Assembly (NCBI GenBank): GCA_026936105.1
Contig: JAIXKI010000031.1
Location: 62,001 to 126,000, forward strand
Reading direction: 5' to 3'
DNA length: 64,000 bases
Origin: Chitinophagales bacterium
GTDB taxonomy: Bacteria > Bacteroidota > Bacteroidia > Chitinophagales > Chitinophagaceae
Positions 44,112-53,109 of the stretch are shown in pieces. Both the position numbers and the translations under genes were made by a program. Positions within the stretch are counted from its first letter, which is position 1, and each line of letters begins with the position of its first letter. Below the pieces are notes generated by a model. It saw nothing but the letters and a program-made list of their open reading frames with translations. It had not been told where the DNA came from and ran no database searches.

Positions 44112-47100
44112 TTATTGATTGATGAGATAATAATATTGAATGACCGATTGATTATACTGGTTCAGATTATCCAGATAATTTTTTTGGATATCTATTGCCT
44201 GAGTAAGAAACTGGCTCAGTTCCGCAAACCCGATCTCCCCGCTGCTGTACGCAATGGATGCACTTTTGATGATCTGTTCCGCCTGGCGTATGCCGGTGGA
44301 TTCGTAAAATGACAGCATTGTCTGATCCTTATGTATCTCGTTAAGAGCTATTGCCCTCTCGGTATTGATGACCTGAGATTGATATTCCAGTTCTTTCTGC
44401 TGCACCGATACTTCAGCAATGGCAGACCTCACTTTACTCCTGTATGCCGAACCGCCGAACAAGGGAAATGCCGCAGTGACAGAAAACCCTGAAAAGGGGT
44501 CTTTCACTCCATATAATCTTTGTGAAAAGAACCGCCCGGAGAATTCCGGCTTGTTCATGTTTCTCTGAACCAAAATATTGGCGCCGGCAATATTTATGTT
44601 TTGCTGTTGCAGCTTCAGCAAAGGATGAAGCGAATCAGCCTCTTCGGGTAATGAAAGTTTTTCCAGTCTTTTCTCCACGGGAAATAAGATCTCTTTTGTG
44701 TTGAGTAGCTGCATCAACGATTGTTGCCGGATCATCAACTCACTGTTCAACTGATTTTTCATTGCTTCCACTTCTCTCATCCTTGCTTCTGCAGCTATGC
44801 TGTCAAGCCCGGCCACATCACCCGTTCTCACTCTCAATGTAGCCACATCATAAAGCGAACTGTAGATGCTGTCAAGCCTTTCAAAAAGTTTTTGCTTTTC
44901 TTCCAGGTACCAGAGCTGGTAATAGACAGTACGGACATCTCTTTTCAGCGCAGCATCTATCACCCGGGTATTGACTTCATAATATTTTGATTGTTCATCA
45001 AAATAATTTTTCCTTGCCTTGTACAAACCCGGCCAGGCAATATCCTGTGACAAGCCGATCTTTAAGACGCCTTCCCGGTCACCGGGATGTATGTCTTCAT
45101 TTTCCACAAACACTCCCGTCTTCGGAATCTCATAAGCTGTTTTCTTTTCAAGAACAGAACGGTTGTACTGCTGCCTGTTCACCTGGTATTGAAGATTGTT
45201 CTTCAGGGCAGAGTCTATCGCTTCATTTACTGTTATTCTTTTTACTGTCTGTGCTTTTACGGGTGATGATGAAAAAACAAAAAATGAAAGAGTAACGATG
45301 CTTGCTGCCGGAGTGATTTTCACTTTCAGTTTTTTTGAAAACAAAGAATATAAAACCGGCATCACTATCAGGGTGAGAAGAGTGGCGGTGACCAAACCTC
45401 CGATGACCACTATGGCAAGAGGCCTTTGCACTTCAGCTCCAGCTCCCCTTGAGATCACCATGGGCAGAAAGCCGAGAGCCGGTACAGCGCCGGTGATGAT
45501 CACTGAGCGAAAACGGTTTTTTGTTCCTTCTAAGATCCTTTGTGTTATATCTGTCATTCCTTTTTTCTTTAATTGATTGAAATGATCTATCAATACGATC
45601 CCGTTCAGCACTGATACGCCGAACAGGGCAATGAATCCGATGCCGGCTGAAATGCTGAAAGGCATTCCTGCAATCCATAATGCCAGCACACCTCCGATCG
45701 CTGACAGTGGAATAGCAGAAAAAACAAGAAGGCATTGCTGAATATTCCCAAATGCAAAAAACAAAAGAACAAAAATCAATGCCAGCGCTACCGGAACGGC
45801 AATGCTCAGGCGCTGACTTGCCTCTTCCAGGTTTTGAAATTGCCCGCCGTAAGTAAAATAATAACCGGGAGGAAGCTTCACTTTTTGTTCCAGTTTATCC
45901 TGCAATTCCCTGACCACTGTTTTTACATCTCTTTCAGGAACATTGAAGCCCACACTGATCCTTCTCTTTGCATCTTCGCGGGTGATCTGCGAGGGGCCGA
46001 GTTCATAGTTGATATCCGCCAGTTGTTGAAGCGGAACCTGCGTGCCCGAAGCAATAGGAACAAAAAGATCTTTTATATCATCAATATCCCGGCGTTTTTC
46101 TGTTTGCAGCCGGACAACAAGATCGAATCTTCTTTCATTTTCAAAAACCAATCCGGCGCTTTCGCCGGCAAATGCTGCTCTTACGATATGATTCAGATCG
46201 TCTATATTCACACCATAGCGTGCAATTTTATCCCGGTCATATCGAATGGTTATCTGTGGAAGTCCGGAAGTGACTTCCACCCGCGGTGAAACCGTTCCTT
46301 TTATGCTATTGATCACATCATTCACCCGGTGAGCATAAGCCAGCAGGGTATCCATATTCTCACCGAAAATTTTCACGGCCACATCTTGTCGGATGCCGGT
46401 CATCAGTTCATTGAACCGCATCTGAATAGGTTGCTGAAATCCGAAAAAAACCCCGGGAAGCACAGACAATGCATCGGTCATCTTCTGTGCAAGCTCATTC
46501 CGGTCGTGTGCAGAGGTCCATTCCGATTTATTTTTCAGAATGACCATCATGTCACCGGTATTGATCGGCATCGGGTCGGTGGGCACTTCGGCAGAGCCGA
46601 TCTTTCCCACCACTTCTTTCACTTCCGGAAATTTCTCTTTCAACATAGAAGATGCTTTTTCAAACACTTCCACCGTCTGCGAGAGCGAAGACCCCTGAGG
46701 CAAAATGGTTTCCACTGCAAAATCTCCTTCTTCCAGAGTAGGGATGAATTCTCCGCCCAGGTTTCTGAACAGAAGAAAAGATGCCATAAACACTGCCAGT
46801 GAGGCAAGCGTGATCTTCCATTTATTTTTCAATGCAAAATTTAAAACAGGTTTGTATAACCGGTAAAGCCTGTTCATCATCCTGTCGGAGAAATTCTGTT
46901 TATGTTTTGTTTTTCTGCCCAGGAAAAGGGATGACACCATCGGCAGATAGGTGACCGATAAAATGAATGCTCCGAGAATGGCAAAGGAAACTGTCTGCGC
47001 CATGGGTTTGAACATCTTTCCTTCTATTCCCACCAAAACGAGGATAGGAAGATAAACGATCAGGATGATGATCTGCCCGAAAAAAGATGAGTGAACAATC

Positions 47101-48443
47101 TGTTGGGCAGCGCCTGAAACTTCATTGTCCATTTGCTCCCTGTTCAGAATATCAACACCCACATGATGATGCTTGCTCAGGAAAATACGATGGACGATTG
47201 CTTCCACAATGATCACCGCTCCGTCCACTATGATGCCGAAATCAATTGCTCCCAGCGACATAAGATTGCCGCTGACACCGAATTGATTCATCATGATGAC
47301 AGCAAAGAGCATGGACAAGGGTATCACTGATGCCACGATAAAGCCTGCACGAAGATTGCCCAGGAACAAGACCAGGACAAAGACCACAATCAGGAATCCG
47401 AGGGTCAGGTTTTCCGCTACGGTATGAATAGCCCTGTTCACTAAATGAGTGCGGTCAAGAAAAGCTTCAATCTCTACTCCTTCAGGCAATGATTTCTGGA
47501 TCTGTGCCACTCTTTCTTTCACAGCTTTTACTACCTGAGCGCTGTTCGATCCTTTCAACATCATCACAATTCCACCCACCACTTCTCCCTGTCCATCTTT
47601 CGTCATACTGCCATAGCGGATGGCGCTTCCCAACTGAGGCGTGGCAATATCCCTTATCAAAACCGGAATACCATTAGAATTGGTCTTGACCACTATCTTT
47701 CCGATATCATCCAATGTGTTCACCAATCCCAGGGCACGGATGAAATAAACATTCGGCTTCTTCTCGATATAGGCTCCGCCTGTGTTCTCATTGTTTTTTT
47801 CCAATGCAGTAAAAACTTCCGGAATGGTTACGTTCATTGATTTCAGCCGCTCAGGATCAAGAGCCACTTCATATTGTTTCAGCAATCCTCCGAAACTGTT
47901 CACTTCGGCCACACCGGGAGTGCCCAGCAATTGTCTTCCCACTATCCAATCCTGAAGAGTCCTCAACTCCATTGGAGAAAATTTATCTTCAAATCCGGCT
48001 TTGGGTTTTATGATATATTGATAGATCTCGCCGAGTCCCGTACTTACCGGGCCAAGCTCCGGCTCACCGGCGCCTTGCGGAATTTCTGTTTCAGCTTCTT
48101 TCAGCCTTTCACTTACCAACTGTCTTGCAAAGTAGGTGTTGACGTCTTCCTTAAACACGATCGTAATCACGCTTAACCCGAATCTTGATATGGAGCGGAT
48201 CTCCACCAGGTCCGGCAATGTTGCCATTGCTCTTTCAATGGGATAGGTAATGAACTTCTCTACGTCCTGAGTCGCCAGTGTTCCGGAAAGTGTCAATACC
48301 TGCACCTGGTTGTTGGTGATATCAGGCACAGCATCTATAGGAAGTTTTTTCAAAGAAAAAATTCCGGTCACGATCAAGGCCAGGGTCAATAACCCGATGA
48401 TCAGTTTATTCCTGATACTGAATTGTATAATGCTGCTCAACAT
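44112..48443 (-). CDS. CzcA/CusA-family heavy-metal RND pump fused to a TolC-like outer-membrane factor
   Basis: 1443 residues. Residues 1-~1036 are a complete HME-RND pump: twelve membrane segments, signature DFGIIVDGAVIIVE (401-414) of the metal group, porter and docking domains. Residues ~1066-1443 are a TolC/CzcC-type outer-membrane factor (VNEAIDSALKNN..., TAAFPLFGGSAYRSK, long helices with GEIGFAELSQFLTQAIDIQ). The join (1037-1065) reads as a Sec signal: KKLKVK, then a hydrophobic core, then VKAQ. Such pump-channel fusions occur in other Bacteroidota. The channel must reach the outer membrane, so cleavage at the join is likely (inference). Metal identity is not determined. Confidence 0.9.
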   Translation of the reverse strand: MLSSIIQFSIRNKLIIGLLTLALIVTGIFSLKKLPIDAVPDITNNQVQVLTLSGTLATQDVEKFITYPIERAMATLPDLVEIRSISRFGLSVITIVFKEDVNTYFARQLVSERLKEAETEIPQGAGEPELGPVSTGLGEIYQYIIKPKAGFEDKFSPMELRTLQDWIVGRQLLGTPGVAEVNSFGGLLKQYEVALDPERLKSMNVTIPEVFTALEKNNENTGGAYIEKKPNVYFIRALGLVNTLDDIGKIVVKTNSNGIPVLIRDIATPQLGSAIRYGSMTKDGQGEVVGGIVMMLKGSNSAQVVKAVKERVAQIQKSLPEGVEIEAFLDRTHLVNRAIHTVAENLTLGFLIVVFVLVLFLGNLRAGFIVASVIPLSMLFAVIMMNQFGVSGNLMSLGAIDFGIIVDGAVIIVEAIVHRIFLSKHHHVGVDILNREQMDNEVSGAAQQIVHSSFFGQIIILIVYLPILVLVGIEGKMFKPMAQTVSFAILGAFILSVTYLPMVSSLFLGRKTKHKQNFSDRMMNRLYRLYKPVLNFALKNKWKITLASLAVFMASFLLFRNLGGEFIPTLEEGDFAVETILPQGSSLSQTVEVFEKASSMLKEKFPEVKEVVGKIGSAEVPTDPMPINTGDMMVILKNKSEWTSAHDRNELAQKMTDALSVLPGVFFGFQQPIQMRFNELMTGIRQDVAVKIFGENMDTLLAYAHRVNDVINSIKGTVSPRVEVTSGLPQITIRYDRDKIARYGVNIDDLNHIVRAAFAGESAGLVFENERRFDLVVRLQTEKRRDIDDIKDLFVPIASGTQVPLQQLADINYELGPSQITREDAKRRISVGFNVPERDVKTVVRELQDKLEQKVKLPPGYYFTYGGQFQNLEEASQRLSIAVPVALALIFVLLFFAFGNIQQCLLVFSAIPLSAIGGVLALWIAGMPFSISAGIGFIALFGVSVLNGIVLIDHFNQLKKKGMTDITQRILEGTKNRFRSVIITGAVPALGFLPMVISRGAGAEVQRPLAIVVIGGLVTATLLTLIVMPVLYSLFSKKLKVKITPAASIVTLSFFVFSSSPVKAQTVKRITVNEAIDSALKNNLQYQVNRQQYNRSVLEKKTAYEIPKTGVFVENEDIHPGDREGVLKIGLSQDIAWPGLYKARKNYFDEQSKYYEVNTRVIDAALKRDVRTVYYQLWYLEEKQKLFERLDSIYSSLYDVATLRVRTGDVAGLDSIAAEARMREVEAMKNQLNSELMIRQQSLMQLLNTKEILFPVEKRLEKLSLPEEADSLHPLLKLQQQNINIAGANILVQRNMNKPEFSGRFFSQRLYGVKDPFSGFSVTAAFPLFGGSAYRSKVRSAIAEVSVQQKELEYQSQVINTERAIALNEIHKDQTMLSFYESTGIRQAEQIIKSASIAYSSGEIGFAELSQFLTQAIDIQKNYLDNLNQYNQSVIQYYYLINQ

Positions 48444-48607
48444 TTTTATTTAGTTGAAATTTTCTTTCTTCTTATGTCAAATGGAATTGTAATGATCGTT
48501 GCCTGTCATAGAAACGGCAAACAGATATCATGATCTTTAACGATAAATTCAGTGAAAGGGATGATGCGTCTTGTCGTCTCCCATATTCATCAACTGAAAA
48601 TAAGCGA

Positions 48608-48919
48608 TCAAAGCCTGGGAGGCTGCCACACGGGAAGTGAGATTTCTATGAGATCTCCTGAAGAAAATACGAGAAAGTGTGTATCGCGGGTAAAAGGAGT
48701 ATAACCGGAAGTGGTTACAGTTTGGTTTATGGAAAAACCGGTACAGCAGGAACAGGAACAAAACGGAGGACAGATATCATTTACATTATGATGCTGTGTT
48801 TCGTGTGAGGCATTGCTCACTGTCTGAACAAAATTACAGCTGCATGCTTTGCTGTCATTGCACGGAAGGCAGGCAACTGCCAATAAATAAAAAGCAAACA
48901 GAAAGCCCAGCTTTTTCAT
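48608..48919 (-). CDS. Small Cys/His-rich exported protein, DUF6660-like
   Basis: 103 residues: lipoprotein-type or Sec signal (MKKLGFLFAFYLLAVAC, candidate lipid Cys17), then cysteines 20, 26 and 28, a HETQHH cluster (39-44), CPPFCSCSCC (50-59) and a terminal VWQPPRL. This pattern (metal-liganding middle, W-Q-P-P end) matches the DUF6660 family as I recall it, a short protein that often accompanies heavy-metal RND pumps in Bacteroidota. It sits between the AraC regulator and the pump on the same strand. A role in periplasmic metal binding or delivery is inference. Overlapping frames in the same region are not called. Confidence 0.75.
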   Translation of the reverse strand: MKKLGFLFAFYLLAVACLPCNDSKACSCNFVQTVSNASHETQHHNVNDICPPFCSCSCCTGFSINQTVTTSGYTPFTRDTHFLVFSSGDLIEISLPVWQPPRL

Positions 48920-48971
48920 AAGCTCAAAAATATCAATTGAAAAGCATTTTTAAAAGCATACAGGAAAGAAA

Positions 48972-49919
48972 TCAGCGCAGGAGCAATTCACAAGGCTTTA
49001 ATCCCGTATGTTTTTTAAATGCAGTGGAAAAATGCGAGATGGAAGAATAGCCCAGGTTCAGGGACACTTCTGTCACACTTAATCCTTTTTCATAGAGCAG
49101 ATATTTGGCGTGTTCCATTCTCTGGCTTTGATAAAAATCAAATATGGTAGTGCCGAACATCTCCTTAAATCCTTTTTTCAGATAACATTCATTGATGGCC
49201 ACCTTGCGGCTCAGTTCCCTGATCGTGATCGGCTCGCCGATGTGTTCAATCAGTATTTCTCTTGCTTTGATGATTTTTTCACGGTCTGCTTCATTGGCCA
49301 GGAATTTACAACTGACCACATCCAGTTCTTTTTCTCCCAGCATACATCCCAAAGCATATAAAAGCAGCATCTGGGTTTGTGCATTGACATAAATATTTTC
49401 GAGGGTATCCGAAAAATTATGATTCAGTAACCCGTCCAGCACTGCCCTCATGCGGCCGCACAAAGGAACGATCTTGGTAAACGGTGAGTTATGCCTGAAA
49501 TTAAGAATATCTTCTACCAAAGTGTCATCGGAATAACGCGGCTTAACAAACTGGGACAGATGCACCGGTGAAAAACGGAAACTCAAAACATTCACGCTGT
49601 CCGATCCTTCATCGCAGCTTTTTTCTTTTGCAGGATTTAATCCGCATTGATCACAATCAGAGTCTTTTTGACGGCAATATATTTTTTTACTTACACAAAA
49701 CTTCAGTTCCAGGTAATTCTTGTCTGCATCATTATTCTCATAATGGTACACCATCATACCGATGTCATCCATATTCCATTGAGGGTCTTTCTGATAACGC
49801 CTGACGCTGTATTGTACTGACCCGGGTATCAGGTTTTCCTTTTCATACAATAATTCCCACTGTCCCTGAACAGGCGTTTGTTTATACGCCAGTGTCAATA
49901 TATCGAGTTGCTGATTCAT
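48972..49919 (-). CDS. AraC-family regulator with a cysteine cluster
   Basis: A 315-residue regulator. The C-terminal ~100 residues are an AraC double helix-turn-helix (PITIRELSRKVAINECYLKKGFKEMFG, then GLSVTEVSLNLGYSSISHFSTAFKKHTG). The N-terminal half has no family match that I can name but contains Cys75, 82, 89, 92 and 102 (spacing C-x6-C-x6-C-x2-C-x9-C) within a charged stretch, a plausible metal-sensing site. It is the first gene of the minus-strand efflux operon (regulator, DUF6660-like, pump-channel, adaptor, ATPase). That position and the cysteines suggest metal-responsive control of the operon and of itself (inference). A TAAATTCG motif near 49932-49939 could be its -7 element. Confidence 0.85.
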   Translation of the reverse strand: MNQQLDILTLAYKQTPVQGQWELLYEKENLIPGSVQYSVRRYQKDPQWNMDDIGMMVYHYENNDADKNYLELKFCVSKKIYCRQKDSDCDQCGLNPAKEKSCDEGSDSVNVLSFRFSPVHLSQFVKPRYSDDTLVEDILNFRHNSPFTKIVPLCGRMRAVLDGLLNHNFSDTLENIYVNAQTQMLLLYALGCMLGEKELDVVSCKFLANEADREKIIKAREILIEHIGEPITIRELSRKVAINECYLKKGFKEMFGTTIFDFYQSQRMEHAKYLLYEKGLSVTEVSLNLGYSSISHFSTAFKKHTGLKPCELLLR

Positions 49920-50025
49920 AATGAACAGCGAATTTACGACAGATAAATCTATTTTCTTTTTCGCCGGGGCAAAAAGCAGGATAAGTTGATTTTTAAGAAA
50001 TTATATACTAATAATATTCCTTTTT

Positions 50026-50053
50026 TTGCGTTTGCTCTTAAGAGTTAACTTTG
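50026..50053 (+). promoter_or_regulatory. Promoter of lpxA
   Basis: TTG (50026-50028), a 17-base spacer, then TAACTTTG (50046-50053), a full match to the Bacteroidota consensus in both boxes. It predicts a ~35-base leader and favours ATG 50095 over the frame's earlier codons, which lie in the promoter. Confidence 0.7.
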
Positions 50054-50094
50054 CCCGCCATCCGCTAATGGCGGTGAGTTCATATTCTAAGTGC

Positions 50095-50901
50095 ATGATT
50101 CATCCACATACTTATATCCATCCGAATGCCAGGCTTGCCACTAATGTAAAAGTGGATCCCTTTACTGTGATACATCAGGACGTTGAGATCGGGGAAGGAA
50201 CCTGGATAGGGTCCAACGTGACCATAATGGAAGGCGCCCGCATCGGAAAAAACTGCAGGGTATTTCCCGGAGCTGTTATTGCTGCCATTCCGCAGGATAT
50301 GAAATTCCAGGGTGAATATTCCAATGTATTCATCGGTGATAACACCACCATCCGTGAATTTGTAACCGTGAACCGCGGCACCAGAGAAAAAGAAAAGACT
50401 GTAGTTGGAAATAATTGCCTGTTAATGGCGTATTGCCATCTTGCCCATGACTGCTTTGTTGGTGATAACTGCATCATGAGCAATAATACTCAGATTGCAG
50501 GACATGTCACCATTGGTGATTGGGCCATTATGGGAGGCATGAGCGCTGTTCACCAGTTTGTAACTATCGGCCAGCATTCCATGATCGGTGGCGGATCGCT
50601 GGTCAGTAAAGATGTTCCACCATATATTAAAGCCGGTCGCAATCCCCTGACCTATGCCGGAGTGAATTCCATCGGATTAAAAAGAAGAGGTTTCACCATT
50701 GAAAAGATCAATCACATTCTTGAAATATACCGGGTCATTTACGGCAAAGGTTTGAATATCTCTCAGGCCGTGGAGTACCTGGAAGAAGAATTTGCAGCTA
50801 CTGATGAAAGAGATGAGATAGTACAGTTCATTCGCAACTCACAAAGAGGCATCATTAAACGCTTCTCAAAAACAAACGGCGATGAAGGTTTCGTTGACTG
50901 A
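50095..50901 (+). CDS. lpxA: UDP-N-acetylglucosamine acyltransferase (lipid A synthesis)
   Basis: A 268-residue enzyme for the first step of lipid A synthesis: transfer of a hydroxyacyl chain from ACP to UDP-GlcNAc. A left-handed beta-helix is visible as hexapeptide repeats (VKVDPFTVIHQDVEIGEGTWIGSN, IGKNCRVFPGAVIAA, IGDWAIMGG). LMAYCHLAHDC holds the catalytic His, followed by GHVTIGD, SAVHQFVTIGQHSMIGGGS and RNPLTYAGVNSIGLKRRG, which are LpxA landmarks. The C-terminal helical domain is complete. The last 20 bp overlap the start of the ABC ATPase gene. Confidence 0.95.
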   Translation: MIHPHTYIHPNARLATNVKVDPFTVIHQDVEIGEGTWIGSNVTIMEGARIGKNCRVFPGAVIAAIPQDMKFQGEYSNVFIGDNTTIREFVTVNRGTREKEKTVVGNNCLLMAYCHLAHDCFVGDNCIMSNNTQIAGHVTIGDWAIMGGMSAVHQFVTIGQHSMIGGGSLVSKDVPPYIKAGRNPLTYAGVNSIGLKRRGFTIEKINHILEIYRVIYGKGLNISQAVEYLEEEFAATDERDEIVQFIRNSQRGIIKRFSKTNGDEGFVD

Positions 50902-51502
50902 TGCCGGAAAACGTTTCAACCGGGATTGGATCTTCCGCCATCTCACCTACATTTTCGAACAAGGCAGCTCCTATGCTATCATTGGCCCTAACGGATCAGG
51001 CAAGAGCACTTTACTGCAGGTGATCAGCGGAAGCATGCAGATCAATGAGGGGAAAATAGTATGGAGCCATGACAACAGATCGCTGGCAAATGACACCGTT
51101 TTTAACATGGTCTCCATTTGTGCCCCATATCTGGAAGTAGTGGAAGAAATGACGCTGAAAGAATTTTTACATTTCCACCAGGTGTTCAAACCTTTCCTTC
51201 CGGAATTCCCGGTGGAAAAAATCATTTCAATGATCGGATTGGACAAAGCATCCGGCAAACAGATCCGCTATTATTCTTCAGGCATGAGGCAGAGGGTGAG
51301 ACTGGCACAGGCTATATTTTCTGATGTTCCGGCTGTTTTACTTGATGAGCCTTGTACCAACCTTGATGCAGCCGGGATCTCGTTATATAACCAGCTGATC
51401 AACGATTACTGCAAAGACCGCCTGGTAGTGGTAAGCAGTAATGATGAAACCGAGTATGGTTTTTGCAAAAACAGGATCAACATCAATGACTATAAAAAAT
51501 AA
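50882..51502 (+). CDS. ABC transporter ATP-binding protein
   Basis: A 206-residue stand-alone ATPase subunit. Walker A is GPNGSGKST, the signature motif is the variant YYSSGMRQRVRLAQA (normally LSGGQ), Walker B is AVLLDEPCTNLD. At the switch position the usual His is replaced (VVVSSNDETEYGF has Asn), as in some CcmA-like proteins. No permease is adjacent, so the partner is elsewhere or it serves another role. Its start lies inside lpxA, so the two are co-translated and may be linked to envelope lipid handling (inference from coupling only). Confidence 0.85.
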   Translation: MKVSLTDAGKRFNRDWIFRHLTYIFEQGSSYAIIGPNGSGKSTLLQVISGSMQINEGKIVWSHDNRSLANDTVFNMVSICAPYLEVVEEMTLKEFLHFHQVFKPFLPEFPVEKIISMIGLDKASGKQIRYYSSGMRQRVRLAQAIFSDVPAVLLDEPCTNLDAAGISLYNQLINDYCKDRLVVVSSNDETEYGFCKNRININDYKK

Positions 51503-51509
51503 TTCCGCA

Positions 51510-53084
51510 TTAATGAAGCCCTTCCATATTCATTTGTTTATTCCGGCTGCCTTTGGACAATAATATAAATGGAACACAAACCAGGAATAGCAAACCGATA
51601 AAGAGAAATACATCCATATAGGTCAGCACTGCCGCCTGCCTGAAAACAGAATAATCCAATGCTTTATAAGCGCTTTTCAATGCCATATCAGGAGTCATTC
51701 CTTTTGCCATAAATCCCTGTCGAAGCGCTGCTATTTTATTCTGAACAACCGGGTCGGTAATATCCAGTTTGCTTACCAGGTCATAACGGTGAAGCATGGT
51801 CTTTCTTGCCATAAAAGTGGTAATGACTGCAATACCGAATGAGCCTCCCAGCTGGCGCATCATTCCGGTGAAAGAGGCTCCCTCGCCGATCTCCTGGCCG
51901 TTCAAAGTGCTTAATGCCAGAGTAGTGATCGGAACAAACAACATTCCCATGGCAAATCCTCTGAGAATAAGCAACCAGAAAAACGCTTCTTCACTTGTAT
52001 CAGGTGTCAGGATCTTATAGCCCCATACCGAATAAAAGAAAAATAAAAGCATTCCGAAAGCAACAAGATATTGCTGCTTCACTCCTCTTTGTATCAGCTT
52101 TCCTATAACCGGCATCATGAATGCAGTTGTCAATGCAGAAGGAACCAGGAGCAATCCCGCCTGTGTAGCCGTCCATCCTAACGATGATTGTGTGTACAAC
52201 GGAATGATAAATGTGGACCCATACAATCCAAATCCAAGAATGAAAGAAAGAATAGTGCCCACTCTCAGGTTTCCATTCTTCAATACCCGAAGATTTACCA
52301 CAGGTTTTCTAAAAACAATTTCTCTCCATAGAAAGAAGAAAAAGCCAAGACAACTGATGATGGTGAATGCAACGATGACACTATCATTGAACCAGTCGTC
52401 ATCCTGACCCTTTTCCAGTACATATTGTAAAGAACCCACAAAAACGGCAAGTAAAGCAATTCCAAGCCAGTCTATATCTTCTTTCTGGCTTTTCTCCGCA
52501 TACTTCGGACTTTTTACGTATTGTAAGGTGAGCAGGATAGCAATGATGCCCAGCGGAATGTTGATATAAAAAATATAGGGCCAGGAATAGTTATCGGTAA
52601 TGTATCCTCCCAACGGCGGGCCCAATGTTGGGCCAACCACCACTCCCATTCCATAGATGGCCTGGGCCATGCTTCTTTTTTCGTAAGGATAACTTTCTGT
52701 AAGGATGGTCTGCGAAGTGACCAGCAAAGCGCCACCGCCTAATCCCTGCATGAAGCGAAAGATCACCAGCTCCCACAAGCCCGTGGAATTGCCGCATAAA
52801 AAAGAAAAGATCGTGAATATGGCAATGGAAGCAGCAAAATAATTCCGCCTGCCAAATTGCTGAGACAGCCAGCTCGTCATGGGTACAACGATCACGTTTC
52901 CGATAGCATAAGCAGTGATCACCCATCCGATCTCGGTTGTGGTAGCGCCCAGGTTGCCTTTCATATCCGTCAACGCAACATTTACAATGGTGGTGTCCAC
53001 TATTTCCAGCACGGTACAGATAATGGCTAAAATAGTGATGACAACCCTGCGGTGTCCATACTCAACTAATGAATCGTATTGCAT
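51510..53084 (-). CDS. MFS drug:proton antiporter, DHA2 (EmrB/QacA) family
   Basis: A 524-residue, 14-segment inner-membrane exporter. Motifs: EIVDTTIVNVALTDMKGNLG (the first-helix Asp motif of the family), WLSQQFGRRNYF (loop motif A), GVVVGPTLGPPLGGYITDNYSWPYIFYINIPLG (antiporter motif C). It pairs with the adaptor encoded 25 bases upstream and the TolC-like channel to form a tripartite drug pump. Substrates cannot be predicted. It converges on the ABC ATPase gene with seven bases between stops. Confidence 0.92.
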   Translation of the reverse strand: MQYDSLVEYGHRRVVITILAIICTVLEIVDTTIVNVALTDMKGNLGATTTEIGWVITAYAIGNVIVVPMTSWLSQQFGRRNYFAASIAIFTIFSFLCGNSTGLWELVIFRFMQGLGGGALLVTSQTILTESYPYEKRSMAQAIYGMGVVVGPTLGPPLGGYITDNYSWPYIFYINIPLGIIAILLTLQYVKSPKYAEKSQKEDIDWLGIALLAVFVGSLQYVLEKGQDDDWFNDSVIVAFTIISCLGFFFFLWREIVFRKPVVNLRVLKNGNLRVGTILSFILGFGLYGSTFIIPLYTQSSLGWTATQAGLLLVPSALTTAFMMPVIGKLIQRGVKQQYLVAFGMLLFFFYSVWGYKILTPDTSEEAFFWLLILRGFAMGMLFVPITTLALSTLNGQEIGEGASFTGMMRQLGGSFGIAVITTFMARKTMLHRYDLVSKLDITDPVVQNKIAALRQGFMAKGMTPDMALKSAYKALDYSVFRQAAVLTYMDVFLFIGLLFLVCVPFILLSKGSRNKQMNMEGLH

Positions 53085-53109
53085 ATACGGTCAGCGAAAA
53101 CTCTTCAGT

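Noticed and set aside
48549-48761. 70-codon minus-strand frame overlapping the DUF6660-like gene
   Set aside because: It is a shifted frame of the Cys-rich gene; the longer frame has a signal peptide, Cys clusters and a recognisable C-terminus.
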